A stretch of 20,870 nt of DNA from UBA8110 sp964597275 (lineage in GTDB: Bacteria > SAR324 > NAC60-12), in contig CAZQXS010000062.1 in NCBI GenBank assembly GCA_964597275.1, positions 1 to 20,870 of the forward strand. Direction: 5' to 3'. The position numbers and the translations under genes are program-made. The notes under the pieces were generated by a model that did not search any database, was not told the DNA's origin, and was given only the letters and a program-made list of their open reading frames with translations. Of the stretch, positions 1-7,812 are shown piece by piece. How positions within the stretch are numbered: the stretch's first letter is position 1; each line of letters starts with the position of its first letter.

Positions 1-906
1 CTGGACGACCTCTTTGCCGTGCAGGACGAGATCACCGAAAAGATCTTCTTTCAGATGGAAGTTCAACTGACTTCCGGTGCGCGAGCCAGAATTCATCAAA
101 AATTTTCTGGAGGGGTTGAGGACATGCGCCTGTACAAACAGGGAAGGGAGCATTTTTATGCCTACTCCCCCGCTGGCCACAAGGAGGCGGAGAGGCTTTG
201 GGGGGAGTTGTATCAAAAAAACCCGGAAGGGGGTGTGGCAAATGCTGCCATGGGAACCCTGTACTGGCAGAAGGTGTGGATCCGGCTGTCCAAGAATCCC
301 AAGGAGGATTTTGCCTTGTCCAGAAAGTATTTTGAGAAGGCGCACTCCATCATGGGGGACGGGAGCTCCCTGACCTTTCTGGCCTTACTGGACTCGTTGA
401 GCGGGAACTGCGAATCCTCGATTGAAAAGGTCGAACGCGCAGTCCAGATCGACCCCTCTGCTGGAGGGGACAAGGCGCTTGGGGGCACTACGTTGCTGAA
501 TTGCGGAAAGCCAGCCAGAGCGGTTGAGCTGTTCAAGCAGGCCATGCGCCTGCGACCCTACTACCCCGAATGGTACGCAAACACTGCGGGAACCGGCCTG
601 CTGTCCCTGGGAAAGCACGAGGAAGCCGAGGAATTGCTCGCTGCCGTGCTTCAGTCCGAGGGTGTCTCCAAGCGGGATCAGGCGCGGGCCTTGGCGGGCT
701 TGGCCGTTTCGTTCGCCTTCCGGGATGATCAGGAAACCGCGAAGAAGTACGTCGGCCAGTTGCTGGAGCTTGATCCGGGGTTCAACATGACCAAGGCAAA
801 AACGTACAACCTCTACAAAGGGAAGATGGCGGATCAGGATTTCGTGAAACGCTATGTGGAGGCGCTGCGGCAGGCCGGGGTGCCGGAGCCGCCACCCTCT
901 GGCTGA
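1..906 (+). CDS. TPR-repeat protein, C-terminal part (5' end outside window)
   Basis: The reading frame is open from base 1 and stops with TGA at 904-906, giving 301 residues of a longer protein; the first ATG-like codon at 19 is not a real start. The first visible residues, LDDLFAVQDEIT, match the junction that follows the TolB-like/adenylate cyclase part of class III cyclase-TPR proteins (DLFAIQDEIT type). The rest is helical with degenerate tetratricopeptide repeats, clearest around residues 115-215 (ALLDSLSGNCESSIEKVERA, then KPARAVELFKQAMRLRP, then GKHEEAEELL). TPR domains mediate protein-protein contacts, so this would be the scaffold tail of a signalling or regulatory protein. The cyclase domain itself is not visible, so that assignment is inference. 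It is the only plus-strand gene and converges on the vapBC-like pair. Confidence 0.8.
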   Translation: MDDLFAVQDEITEKIFFQMEVQLTSGARARIHQKFSGGVEDMRLYKQGREHFYAYSPAGHKEAERLWGELYQKNPEGGVANAAMGTLYWQKVWIRLSKNPKEDFALSRKYFEKAHSIMGDGSSLTFLALLDSLSGNCESSIEKVERAVQIDPSAGGDKALGGTTLLNCGKPARAVELFKQAMRLRPYYPEWYANTAGTGLLSLGKHEEAEELLAAVLQSEGVSKRDQARALAGLAVSFAFRDDQETAKKYVGQLLELDPGFNMTKAKTYNLYKGKMADQDFVKRYVEALRQAGVPEPPPSG

Positions 907-914
907 CGGAGTTT

Positions 915-937
915 GCAGGTGCCGCTAAGTCGCCTGC
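915..937. terminator. Possible hairpin between convergent genes
   Basis: GCAGGTG at 915-921 pairs with CGCCTGC at 931-937 (five Watson-Crick pairs, one G-T, one more G-C) in the 34-nt gap between the TPR gene and vapC. There is no T-run on either side, so it would be at most a weak or factor-assisted terminator. Confidence 0.2.
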
Positions 938-940
938 CGC

Positions 941-1306
941 TCATTGCCTCACCGCCAACTCCCGGCATTCCAAGCTCTCGACTCCATGCAGCTTATGGTC
1001 GTTGGTGAGCAACACCGCATTTTCCGCGAGGGCGGTGGCGGCGATGATGGCATCCGGCGGTTTCAGGCGGTTTTTCCGACGCACCCGAAGAGTATGACTG
1101 CAAATTTCTGGAGTTAAGCCGATCCGTTGGACACTGGACAAAAAACCCGCTGCCGCCTTTTCTTCTTTGGCTGACAGATCCGGGTAGGAGAGCAGTTCCA
1201 ACTCAGTGATAATGGAGACGTGCCATAAACCATCATGCGGAAGGTCCGCCTCCAAGTTTTTTTCCAAAGAATGGATGATGATGTTCGTGTCCAGCACGTA
1301 CTTCAT
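941..1306 (-). CDS. vapC: VapC-type PIN-domain toxin (ribonuclease)
   Basis: This is a 121-residue PIN-domain protein, normal for VapC. The N-terminus MKYVLDTNI carries the first acidic residue; further conserved acidic positions are in ITELELLSYP, PPDAIIAATA and TNDHKL, together giving the Mg-binding cluster of PIN ribonucleases. VapC toxins cleave tRNA or rRNA when freed from their antitoxin. I chose the ATG at 1306 because it gives the canonical PIN start and its ATGA overlaps the upstream antitoxin stop, a typical translational coupling; an ATG two codons earlier (1312) is also possible. The family is clear; the RNA target cannot be told. Confidence 0.88.
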   Translation of the reverse strand: MKYVLDTNIIIHSLEKNLEADLPHDGLWHVSIITELELLSYPDLSAKEEKAAAGFLSSVQRIGLTPEICSHTLRVRRKNRLKPPDAIIAATALAENAVLLTNDHKLHGVESLECRELAVRQ

Positions 1307-1527
1307 GGCCATTCATCACGGATCTGTCGTTGGTATTCCACGGCATCCACGCCTTTGTTCTGCCAGACCCCCGCAAACCGTTTCAGGGCTTCGTCCTGAG
1401 ATTTGAGTCGTGTGGCTTCGTCGTCATCGGACTCGTTAATGGTGAGGGTGGCTTTGTGCCTCCCGACGGGAACGGTTTCCGGGACTTCGAGGGCGATCCG
1501 GTGATCCGGACTCACCTCCACTTCCAA
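1303..1527 (-). CDS. VapB-like antitoxin, start region disrupted by an in-frame stop
   Basis: The 74-residue product is encoded directly upstream of the PIN toxin and overlaps it, which makes it the cognate antitoxin by position. Its N-terminal half (VEVSPDHRIAL, VPVGRHKATLTI) looks like a small beta domain with a PxGxHxATLTI-like pattern; its C-terminal half is charged and probably wraps the toxin. The start is odd. A strong Shine-Dalgarno AGGAG (1549-1553) sits six bases before an ATG at 1540-1542, but that ATG reads Met-Leu-Ser-Leu and then meets TAA at 1528-1530, in the same frame as the antitoxin. The annotated TTG (1525-1527) follows that stop immediately, and a GTG lies at 1521. Either the gene carries a nonsense mutation, or translation reinitiates after a four-codon leader. 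No specific antitoxin family was recognised. Confidence 0.65.
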   Translation of the reverse strand: MEVEVSPDHRIALEVPETVPVGRHKATLTINESDDDEATRLKSQDEALKRFAGVWQNKGVDAVEYQRQIRDEWP

Positions 1528-1539
1528 TTACAGTGACAG

Positions 1540-1553
1540 CATGGGACTCTCCT
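1540..1553 (-). promoter_or_regulatory. Ribosome binding site and ATG preceding the antitoxin stop
   Basis: AGGAG at 1553-1549 is spaced six bases from ATG at 1542-1540. It is the only good ribosome binding site near the antitoxin and points to the original start lying five codons upstream of the surviving frame. Confidence 0.6.
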
Positions 1554-1573
1554 GATTGGAGCGTGAGTAAAGG

Positions 1574-1597
1574 GTTCCCGCACAAAAGCAGGGGAAC
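1574..1597 (-). terminator. Possible hairpin downstream of the hydrolase gene
   Basis: GTTCCC at 1574-1579 is the inverse complement of GGGAAC at 1592-1597, with a further GC/GC pair inside an 8-10 nt loop. It sits about 50 nt past the end of the long minus-strand operon and before the antitoxin start. Neither side has a clear T-tract, so a Rho-independent role is uncertain. Confidence 0.3.
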
Positions 1598-1644
1598 GAG
1601 GCATTCTTGAACTCAGCCTAGCCCTTGTTCTCTAAAATCACCAA

Positions 1645-3684
1645 CTAGAGCAATTGAAGCCGAATCCCGTGTCGGGTGCGGCACCAGTCGTTTGCCAAAG
1701 CAGCGGCCCGTTTGATGTCTTCGTCGAGCATCAAGCCTTCCGAAACGAGTTTTTCGGCGGCGGCACGAATGGCGCGAACGTAGCCCTGTGCGTCCCCGTA
1801 GCGTTCCAGAATCGCAGGCCGGGGGTCTTGCGTGGCCTTGCGTTCTTCTGGGGTTTCCGGAAAGGGAATTGTGCTGCCCGTGAACTCGAACATCGCGCCG
1901 TGTCCGGCGTGGCGATCCCGCAGATTCCAGCCCGTGTAGGTTGCCAGCGGGGCTTGCGCCATCGGAGCGGCGACGCCTCCCAAGTCGTTGCCATCGGCAT
2001 CTGGGGCCGGAACGCCGATCGCGTAGCCCGCCACGTTCAGAATTTCCGGAGGTTCCTTGCTCAAGATTCCCTTGTGAGCCTCTGAGCCAAAATCGAGCAG
2101 GGGCAGTTGGCTGGGGCCGCTTGGCTTCATCACGCCCGGAATTCCTGGAAACCGCTCCCGCCACTCGTCGTAGGAAACGAGGGTGCCGTCGGCCCGGCGG
2201 GGATAACGGCTGGGCGGTGGCGGGGTGCCGTCAGTCGCCCAGCGGTCCAGCGCCTCCAGCATCGCCCGGAAGAGCATGGAGGTTTGCACCACGTTGTTAT
2301 CGTAACGGCAGACGCTGCGTGAGGGTTTTTTCAGGTTCGGGTCGGCAAAGTGCTGCGAACTTGACCAGCAGTAGATGCGCACGTTTTCCGGAGGCTCAAG
2401 GTCGTCGCCCTGCGTGGTGGTGTGGACCAGCGAGCCGCGCCGTTGCCAGTACTCCGTGGAAGTCTGGGTGTGGATCACCAGTGGATCGGTTTCCGGGTGC
2501 TTGAGGATCGCGTCGGTGCGGCCCGTGAGGTGGTCGGTGGTTTCCGAGTAGGCAAACGGAAAGCGGTCGGCGAGGTTCTCGTGATCCTCGTGCTGCTGCC
2601 CTGCGGGCGTGACGACGTTGGCAAAGCGGTGGTTCATCCACATCAAGCCTGCCCCGGAAACGTGGGGCAGCACGCCGTCGAACACGCGCCGTCCTGCGGC
2701 ATCGGCGTTGAAGCCCTGATGCAGAAAATCGCGGATGCAACGCCCGGTTTGCGAGCGGCCCCACGCATAGGCTTTTTCGATGCCTCCGGAGCGGGCGAGG
2801 GGGTTGGGCGTTCCAACGGAGTCGGTTGCGTCGTTGCGCAGGAAGCTGACGAAGTTGCGCACCACGACATGCCCGAATCCCAAAACCAGCGGGTCGCGTC
2901 CCGTGTAAACAAGCTCGTAAATCCAGCCCGGCTCAAAGCCCTCGAAGAGGTGCAGGTGAACGTCTGACGACACTAGGCTGGTTTCCTGCCCTTGCGCATC
3001 GTAGCCCATGCCGCCCTCCTGCCGGGCAAAGGTCCATGTGTCCGGAGACACGGGCTGGCGGGGATTGTCAGCGTACTGGCGTCGGGTCAGCGAAGCGTCA
3101 CGGGGGTCGAGCGAAACCGTGGGATGGCTGCGCGTGGAAACCTTTCCGGAGAGGGGCAAAGTCTTCACGTTCGGCTGATTGACGACGAATTCGGTGCGCA
3201 CGAGTCCGGTGAGCGGAACGTTGCCGTCACGGGCCACGGGCAGGTCCAGCAGCATCCGTCCGTCTCCCGGAAGCACGTCGCCCTGCCACGCCGCCCATGC
3301 GACTGTGTAGCCCTTGCGGAAGAGGAAGCCGTTGCCTGCGTCCGCGAGCGTGCGGGGATCGTTGCTGGCCGGAGCGTCGTTGAAGAATTGCAGCATGCGC
3401 TTGTTGGCGCGGTTGCCGTAATCGAAGAACAAGCGACGGTTGCCGCGCTCCGGGTTTTCCGGAATCAGCAGGCAAATGTCGGTGGTGAACTCCACCAAGC
3501 CCTGCTCATTGGTGGGAGCCTTGTCCAAATCCACGATTCCGGCATACGCCTCCGCCTGCGGGTCCACCGCAAAACGAGCGCGTCCGCTGATCCGTTCGTA
3601 AGGGCCGACTTCGCCAAAGACAGCTCCTTCTGCGAAGGGTGTGCGCTCGGTGATTTGGAGTTCGATCTGATCGCTGTTTTCCAT
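1645..3684 (-). CDS. Large alpha/beta hydrolase-domain protein
   Basis: The 679-residue protein matches the family of long 'alpha/beta hydrolase domain-containing' proteins (Abhydrolase_10 type) by its overall arrangement. The N-terminal beta-rich part includes GEVGPYERISGRARFAVDP, and the nucleophile elbow is GRSQTGR with Ser at about residue 311. A later His-rich stretch (TTDHLTGRTDAILKHPETDP, then the Cys-Trp-Ser-Ser-Ser-Gln-His area) probably completes the active site. Members are putative esterases or lyases of unknown substrate. No signal peptide is visible, so a cytoplasmic location is likely. An AGGA lies nine bases before the ATG. It is the last gene of the operon that starts with the sugar importer, 29 nt after the SDR gene, which hints at a role in cleaving or modifying an imported compound; that is inference. 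Confidence 0.82.
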   Translation of the reverse strand: MENSDQIELQITERTPFAEGAVFGEVGPYERISGRARFAVDPQAEAYAGIVDLDKAPTNEQGLVEFTTDICLLIPENPERGNRRLFFDYGNRANKRMLQFFNDAPASNDPRTLADAGNGFLFRKGYTVAWAAWQGDVLPGDGRMLLDLPVARDGNVPLTGLVRTEFVVNQPNVKTLPLSGKVSTRSHPTVSLDPRDASLTRRQYADNPRQPVSPDTWTFARQEGGMGYDAQGQETSLVSSDVHLHLFEGFEPGWIYELVYTGRDPLVLGFGHVVVRNFVSFLRNDATDSVGTPNPLARSGGIEKAYAWGRSQTGRCIRDFLHQGFNADAAGRRVFDGVLPHVSGAGLMWMNHRFANVVTPAGQQHEDHENLADRFPFAYSETTDHLTGRTDAILKHPETDPLVIHTQTSTEYWQRRGSLVHTTTQGDDLEPPENVRIYCWSSSQHFADPNLKKPSRSVCRYDNNVVQTSMLFRAMLEALDRWATDGTPPPPSRYPRRADGTLVSYDEWRERFPGIPGVMKPSGPSQLPLLDFGSEAHKGILSKEPPEILNVAGYAIGVPAPDADGNDLGGVAAPMAQAPLATYTGWNLRDRHAGHGAMFEFTGSTIPFPETPEERKATQDPRPAILERYGDAQGYVRAIRAAAEKLVSEGLMLDEDIKRAAALANDWCRTRHGIRLQLL

Positions 3685-3713
3685 GATGAAATTCCTGAGA
3701 ATCCGGGCTGCGG

Positions 3714-4451
3714 CTACATTGCCGCGCCACCGTTGATTTGAAGAAGCTGGCCCGTGACGTACCCCCCTTCCTCAGACACAAGGTGTGCCGCCATCGCCGC
3801 AATTTCCTCTGGGGTGCCCAGGCGTTTGGATGGAACGGATTCGGCCTGTTTGCGGATGAAGGTATCCATATCGGCATCGTCCCGTTCGGTCAGGATCGCG
3901 CCTGGTGAAATGGTGTTGGCCGTGATGCCCTGATCCGCATAATCACGGGAAATGGCTTTGACGAAGCCCCATGCGCCGTGCTTGGACACCGAAACGTGGA
4001 CGCTGTTGGGATAACCCCGGATGGCGTTGACCCCGGCAAAGGTGATGATGCGCCCCCACCGTTGCTGGAGCATTCCCGGTAGGAGCAGTCGGCTGAACTG
4101 GAACGCCGCGCCCAGATTCACCTCCAGCACCTCGTCCCATTTATCATCGCTGATGCTCAGAAAATCCTGATGAGGTCGGATGGCGGCATTGTGAATGAAG
4201 ACATCAATCGTGCCAAAACGCTCCAAGGCCTCGGTTGTGATGCGCCGGACGTCCGGGCGTTTTCCGACATCACCGATGGTGATCAGGGGGTCGGCTCCTA
4301 ACGTGCGGACCTCTTCTGCCACTGCCTCGCATGCGGCACGGTCGCTGCCTCCGTGAATCACGATGTTGAATCCATTGCGGGCCAGTTTGAGGGCGATCGC
4401 CCGTCCGATGTTCTTACCAGAACCCGTGATCAGTGCCGTTCGTTTTTTCAT
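3714..4451 (-). CDS. SDR-family protein lacking the catalytic Tyr and Ser
   Basis: The 245-residue, single-domain Rossmann protein has the length of classical short-chain dehydrogenases. The N-terminal cofactor motif is TGSGKNIG (residues 9-16). The NNAG-type motif appears as HNAA (87-90), the structural Asn is kept in VNLGAAF (Asn112), and the C-terminal ISPGAI and NGG elements are typical. The active-site motif YxxxK, however, reads VSVSK: Val153 replaces Tyr and Lys157 is retained. The position 13 residues upstream, normally Ser, is Gly140 (FAG). Two members of the Asn-Ser-Tyr-Lys tetrad are therefore missing, and ordinary carbonyl/alcohol redox chemistry is doubtful. It starts three bases after the MFS gene, with AAAGGA nearby, so it is co-translated with the transporter. 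It may be a divergent enzyme, a sugar-nucleotide or ligand-binding protein, or a regulator; the true substrate is unknown. Confidence 0.88.
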   Translation of the reverse strand: MKKRTALITGSGKNIGRAIALKLARNGFNIVIHGGSDRAACEAVAEEVRTLGADPLITIGDVGKRPDVRRITTEALERFGTIDVFIHNAAIRPHQDFLSISDDKWDEVLEVNLGAAFQFSRLLLPGMLQQRWGRIITFAGVNAIRGYPNSVHVSVSKHGAWGFVKAISRDYADQGITANTISPGAILTERDDADMDTFIRKQAESVPSKRLGTPEEIAAMAAHLVSEEGGYVTGQLLQINGGAAM

Positions 4452-4454
4452 CCT

Positions 4455-5849
4455 TCAATCCTTTGCAACACGCCATGCGGTGACCAGTCCCACCAGCATG
4501 AGCGGAACAAATGCGGCAAAGCACCAGAACGCGACATTCTGCGCCACGGCCACGCTGCTTTCCTCCGAAAATCCGGAATAGTTGGCGATGATGCCACTCA
4601 GCGCGGAACCCAACGCCATCGCCACGCGCATGAAGGTGGGGATGGACGCCGAGGCTTGGGTGCGCTCCGCTTCCGGAACGTTCGCAATGATGCGCTTGGA
4701 GACAAAGCTCCATGACATGCCGAACCCCATGCCCATGATGACCGCAAGCAAGGCAATCAGCCAGAGCGGTCCCACGGGCATCGCGTAAATCAAACCGAGC
4801 AGCGAAACACTCACGAACACTGATCCCGTGCGGATCAGGCGGGGTTCGATGCGTTCGCTGACTCCGGAGCTTGTCACTGCGGTCACGGTCCAGCCCAGCG
4901 ATTCCAATGCGATGATGTAACCCGCAACCAGCGGTTCCGCCCCAAAGATGATGTACATGAGGAGCGGGCCATAGACGGTCAGCGAGATGGTTCCCATGAA
5001 GAGGGCGGACATCATCACCAGCCCGGAACCAGAGGTCGTCCGGGGATTGAGGATGCCACGCGGGAAAATCCGGTTTTCGCTGTCGGCGTCCTGTTTGAGA
5101 AAGGCCACGAGAAGAGCCACTCCTGCCGCGCAAAGTCCGCTGGCCAGCGCGGTGGAAGTCACCACCCCAGCCTGACAGATGGCCAGCACCGCAACGCTGA
5201 GGAGGCCCAGCCGGGCAAGGGGCATCGCCTGAGTCTGCTCCTTTTGAGTCTGGAACTGCTTGCGCAACAGTGGAGGGGCCACCAGCACCGCCACCACGCC
5301 CTGCGCAGCAAACGCCCAAAACGCGCCACGCCAGTTGCCTCCAGCCACAAAATAGCCTCCGATCAGCGGGCCGCACAAGGAGGACACCCCCCAGACTCCG
5401 GAGATCACGGCGATGATGCGCACCCACAGCTTTTGTGGGAACAGCGTGGACGCGCCGATGAAAGCGATCGACACCAATCCGCCGCCGCCCATGCCCTGCA
5501 AGAGGCGACCAACGATCATGGTGGGCATGTCCGGGGCGTAGCCACTGAGGGCACAGCCGAGGACGTAGAAAATTCCGGCAAGGATTTGCGCCTTGGCAAT
5601 CCCGGTGCGCAGGACCATCAAGCCTGCGATGGCCCCCGTCGTCACGGAGCCGAGCTGGTAGAGCGTGAAGGTCCAGCTCAGGTAGGGCAGACCGCCGATG
5701 TCGTCCACGGCCACGGGCATGACGGTGGCCACCAAGGTGGAATCCGCCGCATAGAGCCAGACCCCGAAGCACAGCAACAGCAAGCGCGGCAGGTGGCCTT
5801 CTTGGGTCAGTGCCGCCCAAGGAACGTGTTGGGCTTTTGCCTCAGTCAT
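4455..5849 (-). CDS. MFS transporter, DHA2-like (about 14 TM)
   Basis: The 464-residue protein has about 14 hydrophobic segments by eye. Family markers visible in the first half are the TM1 stretch with Asp (LYAADSTLVATVMP), the motif-A-like loop after TM2, GRLLQGMGGGG in TM4, and GVWGVSSLCGPLIGG in TM5. The last is the antiporter 'motif C' region of drug:H+ antiporters. This is the pattern of the 14-TM DHA2 exporters, which expel drugs or metabolites using the proton gradient. The ATG overlaps the TGA of the ABC ATPase gene (ATGA), so it is translationally coupled to the importer. Pairing an importer with an exporter suggests that a product or by-product leaves the cell; the substrate cannot be read from the sequence. 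Confidence 0.88.
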   Translation of the reverse strand: MTEAKAQHVPWAALTQEGHLPRLLLLCFGVWLYAADSTLVATVMPVAVDDIGGLPYLSWTFTLYQLGSVTTGAIAGLMVLRTGIAKAQILAGIFYVLGCALSGYAPDMPTMIVGRLLQGMGGGGLVSIAFIGASTLFPQKLWVRIIAVISGVWGVSSLCGPLIGGYFVAGGNWRGAFWAFAAQGVVAVLVAPPLLRKQFQTQKEQTQAMPLARLGLLSVAVLAICQAGVVTSTALASGLCAAGVALLVAFLKQDADSENRIFPRGILNPRTTSGSGLVMMSALFMGTISLTVYGPLLMYIIFGAEPLVAGYIIALESLGWTVTAVTSSGVSERIEPRLIRTGSVFVSVSLLGLIYAMPVGPLWLIALLAVIMGMGFGMSWSFVSKRIIANVPEAERTQASASIPTFMRVAMALGSALSGIIANYSGFSEESSVAVAQNVAFWCFAAFVPLMLVGLVTAWRVAKD

Positions 5850-6943
5850 AACCGCTGTCCGGTGGATTGGCAGAAGATCGAACAGCCTGCGCAGTCCATC
5901 CAGACCCGGATTTGTTCTCCGTAGTTGGGTGGTTCAGAAGTTTTCAAGAATCGTCCGATGAGTTGTGTGTCCTGATACTCGCAGAAGACGCTCAAGTCGG
6001 ACCCCATGTTTTCCACGTTGGAAACCCGGACATCCACGCCAAGCGTGGTGCGTTCTTCTCGGTCTCCTAGAGTGGCATGAACATTTTCAGGGCGCACCCC
6101 TAAAACCACTGGGCGGCCCTCGATGGGGGGATCTTGGAAGGGATAGTGATCTGCCGGAAAACGGTTGTTGCCGGACTGCACCCACACCTTGCCGTCGGAT
6201 TTGGCCAGTTCGCCGGGAATGAAGTTCATGCGCGGCGAGCCAATGAACTCGGCGACAAAACGGTTGCTGGGCGTGTGGTACACCTCATCCGGAGTGCCGA
6301 CTTGTTGCAGAACCCCGTGATCCAGCACGGCGATCCGAGTGGCAAGGGTCATGGCCTCCACCTGATCGTGGGTGACAAACACAATGGTCGCATTGAGCCG
6401 ACGGTGCAGGTGCTTCAACTCGACGCGCATTTCGGAACGGAGCTTTGCGTCAAGGTTGCTCATCGGCTCATCAAGCAGGAAGACGTCCGGCTCCTGCACC
6501 AGTGCCCTTGCAATGGCCACCCGTTGGCGCTGGCCTCCGGAAAGGGCGGCGGGCTTGCGATGTAGCAGTTCGCTGATTTGCAGCAGTTCCACGGTGCTTT
6601 GCAGCGAGACTTCGATTTGCGCCTTGGGCACTCCCCGGCACATCAGTCCGAACGTGATGTTCTTACGCACCGTCATGGTGGGGTAGAGCGCGTAGGACTG
6701 GAAGACCATCGCAATGTTGCGGTCCTTGGGAGCCTGATCCGTGACTTCCCGGCCCTTGATGAAAATGCGGCCTGCGTCTTCAATGCCTTCCAATCCGGCA
6801 ATGCAGTTGAGCAGGGTGGACTTGCCACAGCCCGAAGGGCCGAGCAGGACAAGGAACTCGCCCGCCTCGATTTCCAGATTGATGTCCTTCAACACCGAAA
6901 TCGTGTCGAACTGCTTGCTGAGGTGCTTGATGGAAAGAGACAT
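5846..6943 (-). CDS. Sugar ABC transporter ATP-binding protein (UgpC/MsmK/MalK type)
   Basis: This 365-residue ATPase drives carbohydrate uptake through the adjacent permeases. The Walker A motif is GPSGCGKS (residues 35-42), the Q-loop Gln is at 82 (VFQSYALYP), the signature is LSGGQ (134-138), Walker B is VFLLDEP (154-160), and the switch His is in VTHD (His192). The region after about residue 235 is the TOBE/OB regulatory fold seen in MalK-like proteins (RMNFIPGEL, GVRPENV). Length and motifs are complete. It begins two bases after the second permease gene, with AAAGGA overlapping that stop, and ends in an ATGA overlap with the MFS gene. ATPases of this group are often shared between sugar importers. 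Confidence 0.95.
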   Translation of the reverse strand: MSLSIKHLSKQFDTISVLKDINLEIEAGEFLVLLGPSGCGKSTLLNCIAGLEGIEDAGRIFIKGREVTDQAPKDRNIAMVFQSYALYPTMTVRKNITFGLMCRGVPKAQIEVSLQSTVELLQISELLHRKPAALSGGQRQRVAIARALVQEPDVFLLDEPMSNLDAKLRSEMRVELKHLHRRLNATIVFVTHDQVEAMTLATRIAVLDHGVLQQVGTPDEVYHTPSNRFVAEFIGSPRMNFIPGELAKSDGKVWVQSGNNRFPADHYPFQDPPIEGRPVVLGVRPENVHATLGDREERTTLGVDVRVSNVENMGSDLSVFCEYQDTQLIGRFLKTSEPPNYGEQIRVWMDCAGCSIFCQSTGQRL

Positions 6944-6945
6944 GG

Positions 6946-7812
6946 CTATCCTTTGACGGCTCCGGAGGTGAGTCCGCGAATGAAGAACTTTCCGGCAGCA
7001 AGGTAAATGAGCAGGGTGGGAAAGGCCGTGATGAGGGTTGCGGCCATGTTCACGTTGTGTTCCTTCACCCCGTAGGTCGAGTTCACAATGTTATTGAGCG
7101 CGGCCATGACGGGCTGCTTTCCAACTTCCCCAAAGGTGAGGGCGAAGATGAAATCGTTGTAGATTCCCGTGAAGATGAGGATGACGGCCACCATGAGAAT
7201 CGAGGGGGACATGGGCAGGATGATGTGGAAGAAGATGCGGAAAAACCCCGCTCCGTCCAGCAACGCCGCCTTGATCAGTTCCGGGGGAAGCGAGACGTAG
7301 TAATTGCGGAACAGCAGCGTGGTGAGGGGCACCCCATAGACGGTGTGGAGCAGGATCAACCCGAAGGCCGTCCCGAAAATGCCGAGTTCGCGCAGGGTGA
7401 TGGCGATGGGGATGAGGTAGAGTTGAAAGGGCATGAAGCAGCCCATCAGCAGTCCGCCAAGCAGCAGGTCCGACCCCCGAAATTTCCACTGGGTGAGGGC
7501 GTAGCCGTTGATCGCTCCAAGGAAAACCGCCAGCAGTAGGGCCGGGATCGTGATGGCGAAGGTTGCCATGAAGTGCGGCTTGACTCCGTTGCAACTGAGG
7601 CCTACGCAAGCGTGATCCCATGCCTTGGCCCAGCCGTCGAACTGCCAGACTTGTGGCGGCAGCATCAGGCTGGACTCTCGAATCTCCTCCAGCGATTTGA
7701 ACGAGGTCATCAGCACCACATAAAGGGGGGCGAGGAAGAACACGAGAAACGCGCTGAGGCAGAAATAAAGCGCAACCCGTTGCCAGGAGAAGGGGGTGAT
7801 GGGCGGTCTCAT
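6946..7812 (-). CDS. Sugar ABC transporter permease (MalG/GtsC type)
   Basis: The 288-residue inner-membrane subunit has about six TM segments, the first at residues 11-33. The cytoplasmic coupling loop reads EL-IKAALLDGAGFFRIFFHIILPMSPS (around residues 175-205), the EAA motif that docks on the ATPase. The periplasmic stretch with Trp-Asp-His-Ala-Cys and Leu-Ser-Cys-Asn-Gly before TM2 resembles the cysteine-bearing insert of GtsC-like glucose/mannose permeases. It overlaps the upstream permease gene by four bases (ATGA). Membership of the carbohydrate CUT1 class is certain; the sugar is not. Confidence 0.94.
   Translation of the reverse strand: MRPPITPFSWQRVALYFCLSAFLVFFLAPLYVVLMTSFKSLEEIRESSLMLPPQVWQFDGWAKAWDHACVGLSCNGVKPHFMATFAITIPALLLAVFLGAINGYALTQWKFRGSDLLLGGLLMGCFMPFQLYLIPIAITLRELGIFGTAFGLILLHTVYGVPLTTLLFRNYYVSLPPELIKAALLDGAGFFRIFFHIILPMSPSILMVAVILIFTGIYNDFIFALTFGEVGKQPVMAALNNIVNSTYGVKEHNVNMAATLITAFPTLLIYLAAGKFFIRGLTSGAVKG

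Noticed and set aside
4414..5820. 468-codon minus-strand frame overlapping the MFS gene in another frame
   Set aside because: Composition is dominated by Gly, Arg, His and Ala with no membrane pattern; the other frame gives a proper 14-TM transporter.
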